DNA of 64,000 bases from Ceratotherium simum simum (GCF_000283155.1 NW_004454163.1:18566633-18630632); one strand, 5' to 3'; counted from the first letter of the stretch, positions 46,713 to 58,419 are shown. Numbers and translations: made by a program. The notes: generated by a model not told the origin, from the letters alone.

Positions 46713-47029
46713 TGCCCAGGAGAGCCGCCCTGTTCGAGGAGCTCTGGACTCGTTTCCTAAGAGCGATGAGCCGTCAGAGGACAGGAACCGCGCGGGGTTT
46801 ATTTTCCGTGGCTCCAAGGGAGGTTGAAAGGGCCCAAAACACAAGAGATGCTTGGCAAATATTGAACCAATAAACTAATTACTCTAAAATTTGACCGTTG
46901 CATTAACTCCGCAGCTGGAAATGCTGCCACTCACCCGCCCAGTATCCCTCACCGTACCTCTGTCAACAATAATAACAATAATGCTGCTGGAACTAATGCG
47001 CCCTGTGCCCTGGCCACGCGCCACGCCCC

Positions 47030-47215
47030 GCTCCAAGTGCTTGCCTCATATTATTTAATCTTCACCGCAACCTAGGGAGGTAGTCACTATTGTTACCTTT
47101 ACTTCGACAGATGAGGAAACTAGGAGACCCAGGAAGAATTAGTGACTTGCGTGGGGCTGGGTTGGCTCCAGAGTCTGTGCTCTTAGCCAATCACTGCACT
47201 GCTGCTGTTCCCCAA
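47030..47215 (-). repeat. MIR SINE
   Basis: 'ccaagtgcttgcctcatatt', 'taatcttcaccgcaacctag', 'gacagatgaggaaactagga', 'ccagagtctgtgctcttagc' are reverse-complement MIR. Confidence 0.8.
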
Positions 47216-47419
47216 GAACAACAACGACAACAACAGTAATAGTAATGGCAGTAGAAGTCGTCTTTGCAGTAATAATACATTTATTTACCTTATTATTTTT
47301 TATGATTTTATTTATTACCTGTATTTACCATGATAATATATTTACCATTTATGATATTATACCATTAAAAGGTATATTTAATGTATATATAAAGGTATAT
47401 ATGTCTGTATATGCTGGCT

Positions 47420-47615
47420 GTGGTTCTAAGCACTTAGATACTTTAATTTAATCCTGCAGCGACCTACGATGTTGGGCACTATTAATTATCCCCACTTTAC
47501 AGATGAGAAAATTGAGGTCCAGAGAGGTTAAGTGACTAGCACGGGATCACCCAGTTAGTAAGGGATGCAGCTGGGGTTCCAACCCAGCAGTCTGGTTCCA
47601 GAGTCTGCACCTTTA
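47420..47615 (-). repeat. MIR SINE
   Basis: 'ttctaagcacttagatactt', 'ccccactttacagatgagaa', 'ccagagaggttaagtgacta', 'gttccagagtctgcaccttt' match reverse-complement MIR. Between this and the previous MIR lies an AT-rich stretch at 47220-47400. Confidence 0.85.
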
Positions 47616-48243
47616 AATATGCAGAAGACGTGGACCTTTGCCAGTGAATCCGGGCCGGCGTCTCTGGCCTGAGGGTGCACCCGGCCACAGAGGACATGAA
47701 GAGAAGACATCATTATCTGAGTGGGCTTGTTGGACTGGCCCAAAGTCAGGCTAAGGAGAAAGGAAGCCCCATTTGGGGCCTGTGTGGCCTCAAGAAAGTT
47801 GATTGGTCTCTCTGTTCATTCATTTTCCCTTTGGTGTAATGGGGCAAGACGACGGGCTTTTGCAGGATCTGTGACAGGCTTTGGGGTGTTCACCAGCATG
47901 GAGCTTAGTATCTTTGCCTGGAAGGCTCAGGGGGAGTAAGGTACCTTTCTCACCTCCCTAAGGGTTGGATATCGCATTAGTGCCCCATGCCCCCAGGCTG
48001 GTCCCAGCATTCCCACTTGCACGAGGTCCTTTGTCCTTGAGGAAGGGCCTGTGTTGCCAGGCCTGGAGGAGGACACTCTTCTCTGGGCCGTTTTCTCTGG
48101 GTGGGACAGGCTGGTTCGGCAGGCCTTCAGGGAGGGCAGGACCAGGTATCTCCTGAGCATCCCTGCTCTTTCTGCTTGCTGGACCAGGAGAGGATGCATG
48201 AGTGCACCAATCTTTCAACACCTCTCTGTCTTTTCTGGTCCAG

Positions 48244-48319
48244 GTGTGGAAAAGGGAAGCTGGAAGATGGGGATGGGATCAACCTGAATGACATCGAGAA
48301 GGTCCTCCCGGCCTGGCAG
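48244..48319 (+). CDS. CTIF: CTIF coding exon (residues 144-169)
   Basis: A 76-nt exon; acceptor CTTTTCTGGTCCAG, donor GTAGGT. The first G completes Gly144 and the following 25 codons read CGKGKLEDGDGINLNDIEKV then LPAWQ, ending in phase 0. This is a Gly/Asp-rich linker followed by a short helix-like segment. The known protein continues into an Arg/His-rich region and, near the C-terminus, a MIF4G domain. Neither is found between 48320 and 64000, so the following intron is at least 15.7 kb. The five coding segments sum to 507 nt, exactly 169 codons with no stop. Confidence 0.94.
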
Positions 48320-49109
48320 GTAGGTGCAGGTGCAGAATCCCCAACACTTCCCACCCCAGGTCGTGATCCTGGGCCTTGGCAGGGCGTAAGTGCTCCGCTG
48401 GCCCCATGCTCCAGCAGAGCATAACCAGGGTACTGCACCGTTAGGTGGGCAGGGATGGGAACCTTCCAGGATCCAGGGCATCCCACTGTGAAGTGCACGT
48501 GGCAGCCCTCTCTCAGCTGTGCTGCGGGCACTGGTGGTGGGCCTGACGTCCCCCAGAGATGAAATGGGCCGTGCCATGGCAGCTCAGCGCACTTGGAAGT
48601 TTTTGTCCCTTGACCTGAAGTCTCTGCAGGTGAGGCGTCCTGCAGTGTGTTCCCGGGGGACTGACAGGGCTAAGGTGGTCAGAGCCATTTTCAGGCCTTT
48701 GAAAAGTGAGGCTGTCCCACCAGCCTCCACGTGTCTGTGTCTGCTTTGCTTGCTGATTTTGTCATTGATTTGGCTCCTTTCCCTGAATCGGGCCAGCCTA
48801 TGGGACGAGAGGATTTGCTCGGCAAAGAGACGGTGAATCTGAGTCTCTAGATGCTTCTGGTGCTGGTCTTTGGGCAAAAACAGTAGAAATCCAGCTGCTT
48901 CCAGGGAGGCGGTTGGGTCTGCTGCAGGGGAGTGAGAGCAGCAGACGCTCCTGGTGACTGAGCCTGCCCTGCCGGTGACCTGCCGCCACCTCACGCACCA
49001 CCCTCTCCTCTCTTCTGAGTCTCTCTTGCTATTTCACCTACATCCATTCTTCTCTTCCTGCTCCCTTTGTGCCTTTCCCACCTGGTTCAGTGTGCATGCC
49101 TCGGGCCCA

Positions 49110-49860
49110 TTAATGAGAGACAACAGAATGTACAGTCATGGCCTCAGCAATCTGATTAGGATGTGCTTTGGGTTGATTTTCCCTTGTGTTTCTTCCACTT
49201 GGGTTTATTGAGCTTCTTGGATCTGTAGGTTTATAGTTTTCATGACATTTGGAAAATTTTCAGCCTTTGTCCACCCACACTCACCACCACTGGGATTCCA
49301 ATGATCTGTATGCTGCTTCGTATTTTCCCATGGATCACCAAAGCCCTGCTTATTTTTTTAAAGTCTTTTTTCTCTCTGTGTTTCATTTTGGATAGTTCTA
49401 TTGCTGTGTCTTCAAGTTCACTAGTTTTTTTTTCTGCAGTGTCTAATCTACTGTTAATCCTCTCCAGTATATTTCTCATTTCAAATATTGTATTGTTCAT
49501 AGCTAGAAGTTCAGTATGGATCTTTTTTTTTCTGTATCTTCCATTTCTCTCCTCTTCCTGCTCATACTTGCTCCTATCTTGGGCATACGAAATATATTTA
49601 TAATAGCTGTTTTAATTCTGTTATCCATGTCATTTCAGAGCCTGTTTCTATTAATTGATTTTTCTCCTGGGTATGGGCCGTATTTTTCTTTGCATGTCTG
49701 GTAATTTTATGTTAGATGGAAGATATTAGGAATTTTACATTGTTGGGTGTTGGATTTTTTTTTTTTTTTTGTATTCGTTTAAATATTTTGGGCTTTGTTC
49801 TGAAACACAGTTATTTCAAAATAGTTTGGTCATTTCAAGGCTTGCTTTTTAAGCTTTGTT
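49110..49860 (-). mobile_element. LINE-1 5' UTR / ORF1 5' region (L1M or HAL1-like)
   Basis: 'tattgagcttcttggatctg', 'tgacatttggaaaattttca', 'gggattccaatgatctgtat', 'tctttttctctctgtg'-like run, 'attgctgtgtcttcaagttc' and 'ttatccatgtcatttcagag' are the reverse complement of the L1M 5' region. The minus-strand frame at 49240-49500 includes ERINSRLDTAEKKTSELED, an L1 ORF1-type coiled coil, but it is truncated and non-functional. Confidence 0.75.
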
Positions 49861-51484
49861 AGATGAGAAGCCTTTAGGGAACGTTTTCTCCACTGCTGAG
49901 TCAGTACCTTCTGAGGTTGCTGCCCAATGCCCTATGCACTAGGAGGTGTTTCCACCCTGTCTGCCAGGAACACAAACTGTCTGCAGCCCCATGTGATCTC
50001 AGGGAGTTGTTCCACCTTTTCCCTTCGGTAGCTTTTGGCCGGCCCTGGAAGTTTCCTCACACACGTGCAAATTAGTGCTCAGCCAAAGACTCAAGGGTCT
50101 GCAGATTTGTGGATTCCTCTCTCTGTGCAACTCTCTCCTCTCTGGGCCTCTGCCTCACAAATTCTGGTTGCCTCGGACTCCCTGCATTTTGCACTCTGTC
50201 TGCTTAACTCATTGAGACCATGGGGCTCTGTGTAGACTCTCTCCCTGTGGGCAGACTGGAAGCTCTCTTCAGGACCAGCCTGGGGCACATGGCGGGCTCC
50301 CCACCTTACAGAGGGAGATGTGGTGACTGTCTGGTGGAGGAACCCAGCAGGGTCCAACCTGACCAGGTGATCAAGGTGCACATCATCAGCGGTGGGATGG
50401 GTGGATGCCACATGCCCCTGATGTGCTGCCGGGCGAAAACCCAACATCATTTCTGGGGTTTTCCTGCCGAGAAAGTATGGCCTGAGTCTGGTCACAAGGA
50501 AGCAAATGTAAGGACTGTTCTCTAAAACGACTTAGACATGAAAGACAGGGAAAGACCAAGAAATCTTCCAGATTGGAGGGGACTGAAGAGGCAGATGAGT
50601 GAATGCAACCTGTGTTTCTTGCTGAGATCCGGGACTAGAAAGAAACAGAGACCTTGGACTGTCGGAGAGTGTGAATGGGATCTAGGTGGGCCAGTAGTGT
50701 TGCTTGGATGCCAGTGTCCTGACTTGAAGAGCTGTGTCATGTTATGTAGGAGAGTGTCCTTGTTTTTGAGAAATACACAGGAGAACATTTGAGGGACATG
50801 GGGCCTCATGTCTGCAGCTTGCCCTCAAATGGTTTAGAAAAAGAAAAAGATCTTGGGTTTGGAGATACATAGATGGAGAGAGGAACAAAGGTGGTGAAGT
50901 ATTAGCAGTCGGAGAATCTGAGTGAGGAGGGGAGGGGAGTTCTCTGTATTGTTCTTGCAACTTTCCTGTAAATTTGAGAGAAAAAAAGCATCAATAGGGC
51001 TTCAGCCATGGTGTGTAAGGCACACCGTATCAAAGCCACAGAGTATCAGCCCAAGAAATACCCGTTGGGCTGGATCTGTGTTATATTATCACAGCTAATG
51101 TAAAGCTAGCCCTAGTGCAGAAGATAAAAGGGTAAAGTATACAGAAATGACCATTTATCTCTCCATTCCTAAATGCCTACAGCATTCATTATTGATAGAA
51201 AAAATACATTTGAGAGACACCGGTCTGGTGAGGAACAAGATCCCCCTGCCCTAGGTGAGATGTTGACCCTTCGGTGGCCTTTGAGCTAGAAGCCCTGGGG
51301 CATCCTGGCTGTAAAAGTAACAGGTCTGACCACTTTTCCTGTTTGGTGACCATCTCCGAGCTCCTGGGGGAGCAGAGCAGGGGACCTCTCTTTCCTGCTC
51401 AGAGGGGAAACGAGAGCTGAGCCCCTGGCTGGGGGGGAGGCCACAGAGTTCAGGGGTTCAGGACTTGGTGTCAGGACCCCAGAC

Positions 51485-51700
51485 ATGGAGCCCCTGGAAT
51501 CCTGGCCCCACTACTGACTAGCCAAGGGGTAGGGCTAGCTACTTACTCACTCTGCCTCAGTTTCCTCCTCTGTAAAATAGGACAATAACAGCATCCACTT
51601 CATGGGATTGTTAAGAAGATGGAGTTCATGACTTCGTGTGAAGCACTGAGAACAATGCCGGGCACATAGCAGGTGCCCCACCCTCTGATAGGGGACCAGG
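51485..51700 (+). repeat. MIR SINE
   Basis: 'ctgcctcagtttcctcctct', 'gtaaaataggacaataacag', 'catgggattgttaagaagat', 'aagcactgagaacaatgccg', 'ggcacatagcaggtgcc' fit MIR. Confidence 0.85.
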
Positions 51701-51849
51701 CTATGGGTCCCCCTTTGTTAGGAGCTGGGAGAGGGAACAATTTCCTGTGCCCCATCCCCAACCTGTGCACTTTCCCTAAGTGGCTTCCCAGGGGGTGCAG
51801 AAAGATTGGACTGGAGGTCGGGAGAATCCCGTTCTGGATGTCTGCCACA

Positions 51850-51920
51850 GATGTGTCCTGTGACCTCCCCTCAGGGGGCCTCGGTTTACTCATCAGGAAA
51901 ATGACACAGTTGGACTAGAT
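51850..51920 (+). repeat. MIR core fragment
   Basis: 'gatgtgtcctgtgacctccc' then 'cctcggtttactcatcagga' and 'aaatgacacagttggactag' resemble the MIR core. Confidence 0.45.
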
Positions 51921-52375
51921 CAGAGGTTTGCAAACCATGAAGCCCTTGGGGTTTCCCAGTGGTGCCTCAGGGGTGCTGCTGGGGGTGAGGATAGGGAGAC
52001 TGAAGAAGCAAGCTCAGGGGGTCCCCTCTCGAGCTCACCCAGAATTGCTCTGCCGGTATCTCTTTTTTTTTTTTTTTTTAAAGATTTTATTTATTTTATT
52101 TTTCCCCCCAAAGCCCCAGTGGATAGTTGTGTGTCGTAGCTGCACATCCTTCTAGTTGCTGTATGTGGGACTCGGCCTCAGGATGAACGGAGAAGTGGTG
52201 CCTCGATGCGCACCCGGGATCCGAACCCGGGCCACCAGCATCGCAGCGCGCGCACTTAACCACCAAGCCACAGGGCCGGCCACTGCCGGTATCTCTAAAT
52301 CAGTCTTCTACAGATGGTTTCATTTGAAGAAATGGTTCCACTACTAAACAAATTTTGAAAATCATCCGACTAGGG
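51920..52375. repeat. hAT-like DNA element split by ERE1
   Basis: Left end CAGAGGTTTGCAAACCATG near 51920 and right end ACAAATTTTGAAAATCATCC near 52350 look like degenerate inverted termini on either side of the ERE1. Confidence 0.4.
52063..52282 (-). mobile_element. ERE1 SINE with target-site duplication
   Basis: A poly-T tail, then 'gccccagtggatagttgtgt', 'tgcgcacccgggatccgaac', 'cgcacttaaccaccaagcc' and terminal GGCCGGCC. CTGCCGGTATCTC is duplicated at 52050-52062 and 52283-52295. The head keeps many CpGs, so it may be the youngest copy. Confidence 0.95.
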
Positions 52376-52537
52376 TCCCATTGAGGTTTCATATTTCTTC
52401 AAGGAATGGTCAATCAGCAAGTATTCTTGGTTCTGCAGGGCCTGTGTGTGACATAAGCTCTTAGAGGGTGCTAAGGTGGAGGTCTTCACCCTCGTCTCCA
52501 TTTTCAGTCTGGATCCACACAGTGGAAGGGCTTCGAT

Positions 52538-52540
<3 letters not shown>

Positions 52541-52571
<31 letters not shown>
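52541..52571 (+). repeat. (CA)15 microsatellite
   Basis: Uninterrupted CA run of about 31 bp. Confidence 0.95.
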
Positions 52572-52572
<1 letters not shown>

Positions 52573-52710
52573 ACTTTGAACCAGCTTTGTCCTCAGAAAA
52601 CTGCCAACAGATAAGTCACTAAGCCTGTGGCACTGAACCTTGGCTATGCATCAGAACTGCCTAGGAAGCTTTTCAATCTACAGCTTTCTGGATCTCACCC
52701 TAGGTCCACT

Positions 52711-53284
52711 ATATTAGTTATCTATTGCTCTGTAACAAATTGCTCAAAATTTAACAGCTTAAAACAGCAGACATTTATTATCACACAGCCTTCCTGAGAG
52801 TCAGGAATCTATCTGGGAGCAGCTTAGCTGGGGGATCCTGGCTCAGAGTCTCTCCTGAGGCTGCAGTCAAGCTGATGGCCAGGGCTTCAGCCATCTGAAG
52901 GTTTGACTGGGGCTGTGTGGTTCCCTCACATGGCAGAGGGCAGGAGGCCTCAGTTGCACCCTGCCTGTTGGTGGAAGGCTTCAGTTCTTTGCCACATGAG
53001 CCTCTCCATAAACTGCTTGAGTGTCCTCACAACGTGGCAGCTGGCTTCCTCCCAAGCAAGTGATCTGAGAGAGAGAGAGATAACAAATGAGTGAACGAGC
53101 ATCCAACACAGAGGTCCCCATCTTTTATAACGTAAACTCAGAAGTGATATACTCTCACTCTGCAACATGCCATGTTGCTTGCACCACAGACCAACCCTGG
53201 GACAGTATGGAAAGGACCACACAAATGTGTGAATATCAGGAGACAGGGATCATTGGTGGCCATCCTGGAGGCTGGTGACTACAC
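52711..53284 (-). mobile_element. MLT1-like LTR, nearly complete
   Basis: 'atattagttatctattgctc', 'tgtaacaaattgctcaaaat', 'cttagctgggggatcctggc', 'gtgtcctcacaacgtggcag', 'cagaccaaccctgggacagt' and 'ccatcctggaggctggtgac' follow a MaLR/MLT1-type LTR read backwards. The best preserved of four related copies here. Confidence 0.55.
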
Positions 53285-53639
53285 CCACTGAATCATACCC
53301 AGGAATCTGTATTTTTAAAAGCATCACAAGAAATTCTACCATTTTATCAAAATTATGACCAAGAATTTAAAACCTAAAGTTATAGCTGATCATGCCCATG
53401 GCTTGACCTCTCCTTGGGGTGTTTGCATGTCATCTGGGTACCATTAGGGCAGGGCTGACAGGCTTCTTGATCAAAACACAGGGGTCTGGTGGCAGAATCT
53501 GAGGTCCTGTGGAACATGTTGGGATGATTTTTCTGAGTTTTCCTAGCGTTCTTGAAAGCCCCTCATAGAGAGGGCTGGCTGGTTCCATTGTCCAGCCTTG
53601 GGTCCTGAGGGTCAGCTAGCCTAGCTATTGGCATTTGTG

Positions 53640-53800
53640 GGGGGACAAATCTTAATTGGATGGAACTGTCCAGTACGATATAGGATATTTAGTGTTCCTG
53701 GCCTCAACCACTGAATGCTGGTCACTAGGGAGAGGGCAGTCATGGCGACCACCAAAAACACCTCCCATTTCCAGAGACAGATGCCTAGGAGACAGTATGC
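53640..53800 (-). repeat. MER20-like hAT element
   Basis: 'ggatatttagtgttcctggc', 'ctcaaccactgaatgctggt', 'catggcgaccaccaaaaaca' and 'cctcccatttccagag' resemble reverse-complement MER20. Confidence 0.55.
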
Positions 53801-54389
53801 ACCCAACTGAAGGCCATGGAATGGGAGGAAAAGCCCCCCATAGCAGGGACCCCCAGCCCTCCCACAGGAATCTTAGGCCTGAGCAGAGATGCCTGGGCTT
53901 CCTAGAGACTTTCTTCAACAGATGTCAGAGTTTGAGGAGTAGAAAGAAACCTATTGCCTCCCCTCCCCACTTGGAGGCAAGAAGGAAAGAAGATAGGAGG
54001 ATGAGGGGAGAAGGTTGGCCTGAAGCTCATTGCCTACCTCCCTCCACTTCTTCCACCCAGAAGAAGACGGGCATTCAAGCTGATGCCAGCTCTGCCTGCC
54101 CGGCATCTCCCCACCCCACAGAGACCTGGGCCGCCATCTCTGACCCCTTCCTTCCCTGTTCAGACTCCTCAGCAGACTTGCCCCAGCCCACATGTCAGGC
54201 CTCTGTCCAGGCTTTGCTCCAGCAGGGCCCCTTGCCCCCAGTCTGTCCTGCAGTCCCTCGGCCTGGAAATCCAGCTCCCCCTTTCTCTGCCCAATGGACT
54301 CGTTGTCCTGCCTCAGGACACCTACCCTGTGATGCCCTCTCAGATGCAGAGAGCAGAGTCCGATGGTCCATCTGCCGATCTCCCCAACC

Positions 54390-54540
54390 CCCATACCCCC
54401 ACCCCTGTGTTACGGCTCCCATCACATTGCACCTGTTTGTTTAATCATCAGACTCTCTTCCTAGACTGTGGGCAGGAGGGCGGGGGCCACATTTCATTCA
54501 TCTTCATAACCTCAGCACCAGGCGCTCTTGAATGAATTAC
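54390..54540 (+). repeat. L2 LINE 3' end
   Basis: 'cattgcacctgtttgtttaa', 'cttcctagactgtgggcagg', 'cataacctcagcaccaggcg', 'ctcttgaatgaatta' follow the L2 3' end in sense. Confidence 0.6.
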
Positions 54541-54717
54541 TGCTGAAGAATAGCCCTTCAAGATGCATTATGTGGCTGTCTGGAGGATCCAAGAGAGGGA
54601 GGAGGTTTGTCTGTCGTGACGTTCAGTCCATCCCTCTGCCTATGAGTTTCTCCTACCGTTTTCCAGCAGAACTTCGACACGAACCTGGTATGCTCAGTGT
54701 GACTTCTGGGACACGTC

Positions 54718-54737
54718 TTTTTTTTTTTTTTTTTTTT
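54718..54737 (+). repeat. Poly-T homopolymer (T20)
   Basis: Twenty consecutive T followed by AACAAAACAGG. No SINE body is attached that I can recognise. Confidence 0.9.
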
Positions 54738-54760
54738 AACAAAACAGGATTTTTCCATTA

Positions 54761-55125
54761 TCTGTTGTATTAGGATACTATAGGCCATAGCACGATAGCA
54801 AACAAACCCTCAAATCTCAGAGGCTTCACACACTGGATTTTATTTCTCATTTACTGAAATTCTGCTGAGGGTCGAGCTGTCCTCCAGGGCAGCTCCTTTC
54901 CAAAGTGGGGGCTGAAAGGTCCAGTTGAATTCCGTCTGTGGCCCCACCATCTCAACCCATGGCATTCAGGTAGCCCTGGCCAGGCAGAGAGAGAGCTGGA
55001 GGGTCACGCTTTAGCTCTTAAATGCTTTGGCCCAGAAGTGTCCCTTGCACTCATAGCCCATTGGACAGAACTAATCACATGACCCCACCAACCACAGAGG
55101 GGCTTGTAGGGGTGAGGAGCACGAG
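54761..55125 (-). mobile_element. MLT1-like LTR fragment
   Basis: 'ctgttgtattaggatactat', 'atagcaaacaaaccctcaaa', 'ctggattttatttctcattt', 'cagaactaatcacatgaccc' resemble the copy at 29011. Subfamily uncertain. Confidence 0.45.
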
Positions 55126-56353
55126 GTAGATGTGCGAGCAGCAATACCTCTGCCGTATGTTCCTCTCTCCTTCACTTGCTCACTTCACTGATCTTCACGG
55201 GCGAGTGCTTTACATCAGCCTTTTAGAGAGAGAGTTGCACAAGATACGATTCCCCAAGAGGGGCACAGTCTAGGAGAGATGAGACATGTACACAGATGAC
55301 AGTACTGCAGAGATGAAGCTATAATGTCTGAGCACACGCTGGTGCCTTGCCCAGGTCAGAGTCCCTGTAGGGTGGACTGGGTCCTCTCCCTGCATACTCC
55401 ACCTGCCTCCCAGTGCTGCTGCAGTCTCTGCAGTTGGGCTTGAATGAATGGCTGAGTAAGGAGCAGAGGGCCCCAGTGGCCCCCAGACTTAATACCTATT
55501 GTAGATCTCTGAGGAGCTCTCGCTTAGCTCTATGACTTATCAGACACACATGGGACACATGTCACAATGAGTGGTCCTAGGTGGGAGTGCCTCAGTCAGA
55601 GGTCAGATGCTGACACCTGGGTGCCTGTTTAATCCCCCCTGCAGCCAAAGCCGAGGACCCTATGATCCCACATGGTCGTATTTCCACAGCAGGCAATGAA
55701 TCCAGGGGGCGAGTCTCACCACAGTGCTGTCCCTCAGGGACCCCATCACTGGGGCCACCCAAGGACCTGGGGCAGCAGAGTGTACAGTAGGTGTCCAAGT
55801 CTGCTGGGCACAGTTCTCTACCCATAAAAGGCATTTAGTGGTTAGTAAAGGCTGACGCTGGTGATGTTGACTGTCCTCAAGGTCTGCCTCCCAGTAGCGT
55901 GGCTGAGGGAGAAGAGCAGGTGTGCTGGGGTGGGTTACAGCCTGCAGCCAGATTCTAGCGTCCACAAACACTCGGCAGCCTTGGGTGAGCCAAGACTGGA
56001 AGCATTGCTCCCCAAGAGCTCTGATCAGGGGAGGGCAGCTGGAGGCTCTGAGCACGATGACATGGATTCCGGGGGACATCAGTCATGGTTCCAGGTGGTA
56101 AAGTCATAGGGCAGGGCAGAAGCTGAGACCGTACAACTGGGCTTAGAATGGAGTCCTGGGGCTCCCCCTGCATTTTTGGCATCTCTATTGTGAACTGAGT
56201 AAGGGTGGAAAGGGATTGGCCAGCCTGCCGTGTTGGCAGTGATGTGGACGTTCCAGCCCCCGTCATTTGTAATCCTGCTCCTAGCGTGGCCCCAGGGGCA
56301 GGTGTGGCTGGTGCATAGGCCTTGCGGGACAGACGGCGACACGCTATCTGCTC

Positions 56354-56367
56354 CCACTAGAGGGCAC
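56354..56367 (+). promoter_or_regulatory. CTCF-type motif
   Basis: CCACTAGAGGGCAC in unique DNA matches the CTCF core closely, plus orientation. Confidence 0.5.
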
Positions 56368-57913
56368 CAGCGCACGGCTCTGGAGTCTCCGCAGACTGGC
56401 GTTTGCAGTGAGAAGTCCCTTGTTCCCAGCAGCCAAAGGTGTCCTTGCCTCACTGGGGCTCAGCATGGTCCCAAAAATGACCCAGGCCAATGCTCAGGCC
56501 CTTCCTCCCCAGAACAAGGGAGAGGATGAGGCAGTGAAGGAGGCAGCCACACAGAGGTGCAGGGAAGACCTGTTTGGCCAAAATGTCCCCTGCTGTGCAA
56601 AGGGCTGACATTCCTCCAGGGAGTCTGTCCCCCCCCCCCACACACACACACATGCCTCAGACCCCTGACACGTGACACTCCTGGGAGGACACACCCTTTA
56701 AGGCTCTTTCAGCTGCACAGACAAGGAGGGTGTTTGCTCACGGAGTGAGGGGCGCTGGTGGCATTCCCCACACCAGACGGTTTCACCGGGGCCTGCAGGG
56801 GAGGCACCGCTGGTGTGGGGCTCGGGGGCTACAAAGTGTTGGCTTCTGCCCTTGGTAGGACAGGCACTGGCAGGTGCTGAGGGGGAAAGATGGAGCTCGT
56901 TTATCCAAGCCAGGTTAAACTTGACTAAGTTCCACGTGCGGGCAAGGGAATGGAATCTGAATGGGTTCCCGCCTCCCCACGCGCACCCCTCGCCTCACCT
57001 CTGGCCCGAGACCACCTGCCCAGACGCCACCCCGGGGCTCCTCCCCCTGAGGTGTGGGCACTTGAGGAGCAGTTTCTCCTCGCGGCTCCTCAGGCCACCA
57101 GAGCGCAGGGGGCCACACGGCCTCAGGGCCCTGCCGAAATACCCTCCCTGTTCCCCCCGCAGCCCCAGGCTTCTGTGTCCTGTACCAAACCCCAGCGGAA
57201 AGACTGTTGTTGAATTATCCCGTGTCTTGGCCAAGGCTTTCTACAAGAACTGACTTTGATCACTCTTCTTTGAATTCTCTGTCAGACGAACGTTATGTCT
57301 GCCGTCTTTTGTCGGACAATGGGAACTGCAAAACCCAACTTATTTCCCTTTTTGCCTTCCTGTTAGGAAATTTCGAAACTAAATTCTGTGTCTGTCTGCA
57401 GTTAGTTATGAGCTCTCTCTGACCTGGTCAGGTCCGTTGCTCTGACCCTCTGGAGATGACCGAGTTGAGTAGTTCACAGAGTGAGCCCCCCTTCATGAGG
57501 TCAGCCCAGCCCCACACTGCACAAGGAGCCTCACCGAGTTAGGTGGGACTTCTGGCCTCATGGCTGTGCGCAGGGCGCTCCGTATGGAGGGGCCCGGAAG
57601 ACTCACGGAAGGTAAAGCGGGATTTTTGCCCTCGTGAGAGTCTGTCCAAGGCACTCCGTTCACAGAGGACCCAGAGAAAGGACAGGAGACCAGCTAAAGG
57701 ACGGGACAGTGAGACTTGGGGTTAAGCACCCCATTCTTCTGCTTGGCCCCAAATAAGGACAGGGTGAGGAACCCCCCTCCCAAGGAATCTGAGGGACAAA
57801 TGAGCTTTCAGAATGAAAATCACTGCCCCCCAGAGTGACGGCCAGGTTTCGCCTCTCCTCTGAGTGCTTGGAAGATTAAACATGGTGGCAGACGCAGGAG
57901 CCGCCTTGTTCCT

Positions 57914-57928
57914 CCAGCAGGCGGCGCT
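57914..57928 (+). promoter_or_regulatory. CTCF-type motif
   Basis: CCAGCAGGCGGCGCT in unique DNA matches the CTCF core closely, plus orientation, 1.56 kb after the 56354 site. Confidence 0.5.
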
Positions 57929-58239
57929 GTTGCTGTTTGGAAATGGGTTGGTGGGACGGGCCGCCCCACACTGGACTGAAGCTGCTGTAGCCCAGTTCCC
58001 AGCACTCCAAATGGGAAGGAGTGCCTTTATGGCTCCCCAGAGCTATACCAGCTCTGTTGCCAAGTCTTCTGGAAACTTCCAGGATATGCTAAGTCACAAG
58101 CATAAGGATTATTAAAATATCCCGAGATGCCGAGGAACAAAGTCACGAGAAAACCAAGCCCCACCTCGCACCCCCAGGCCTGTCCTCTTCCCCAAGTGCT
58201 GCTTCATGTCGCTTCTTGGTCCCACAGGAGGTGCAGTCT

Positions 58240-58330
58240 GACTTTATTCGATGAGTCCACCAATCTTCACTGAGCACTTTTCTGTGGACCAGGCATTTGC
58301 TTAGCCCAATGGACTAAGTTAAAATGCAGG
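58240..58330 (-). repeat. L2 LINE 3' fragment
   Basis: 'caccaatcttcactgagcac' and 'tgtggaccaggcatttgctt' resemble the reverse-complement L2 end. Diverged. Confidence 0.45.
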
Positions 58331-58419
58331 GGCCACCGCATTTCCAGTGAACCGGGACGTGAAATTCTCCTAATGTCCCCTTAATGAGCATCCAACAATG
58401 ACTATCGCACCTACAGTAA

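Larger units (their letters stand above)
41857..48243 (+). other. CTIF: CTIF intron between residues 144 exon halves (6387 nt)
   Basis: Bounded by GTAAGG and GGTCCAG. Holds hAT, split L1, solo LTR, MIR/L2 fossils and a (CA)21. Unassigned stretches: 41857-42125, 42310-42475, 43895-44085, 44215-44815, 44865-46235, 46590-47025 and 47610-48243. No other gene is visible. Confidence 0.92.

Noticed and set aside
53656..54444. Longest open frame in the window, 262 codons, plus strand
   Set aside because: It starts inside a MER20-like hAT fossil and runs into L2 sequence. The translation has no recognisable domain, it lies within a CTIF intron, and GC-rich DNA readily gives such frames.
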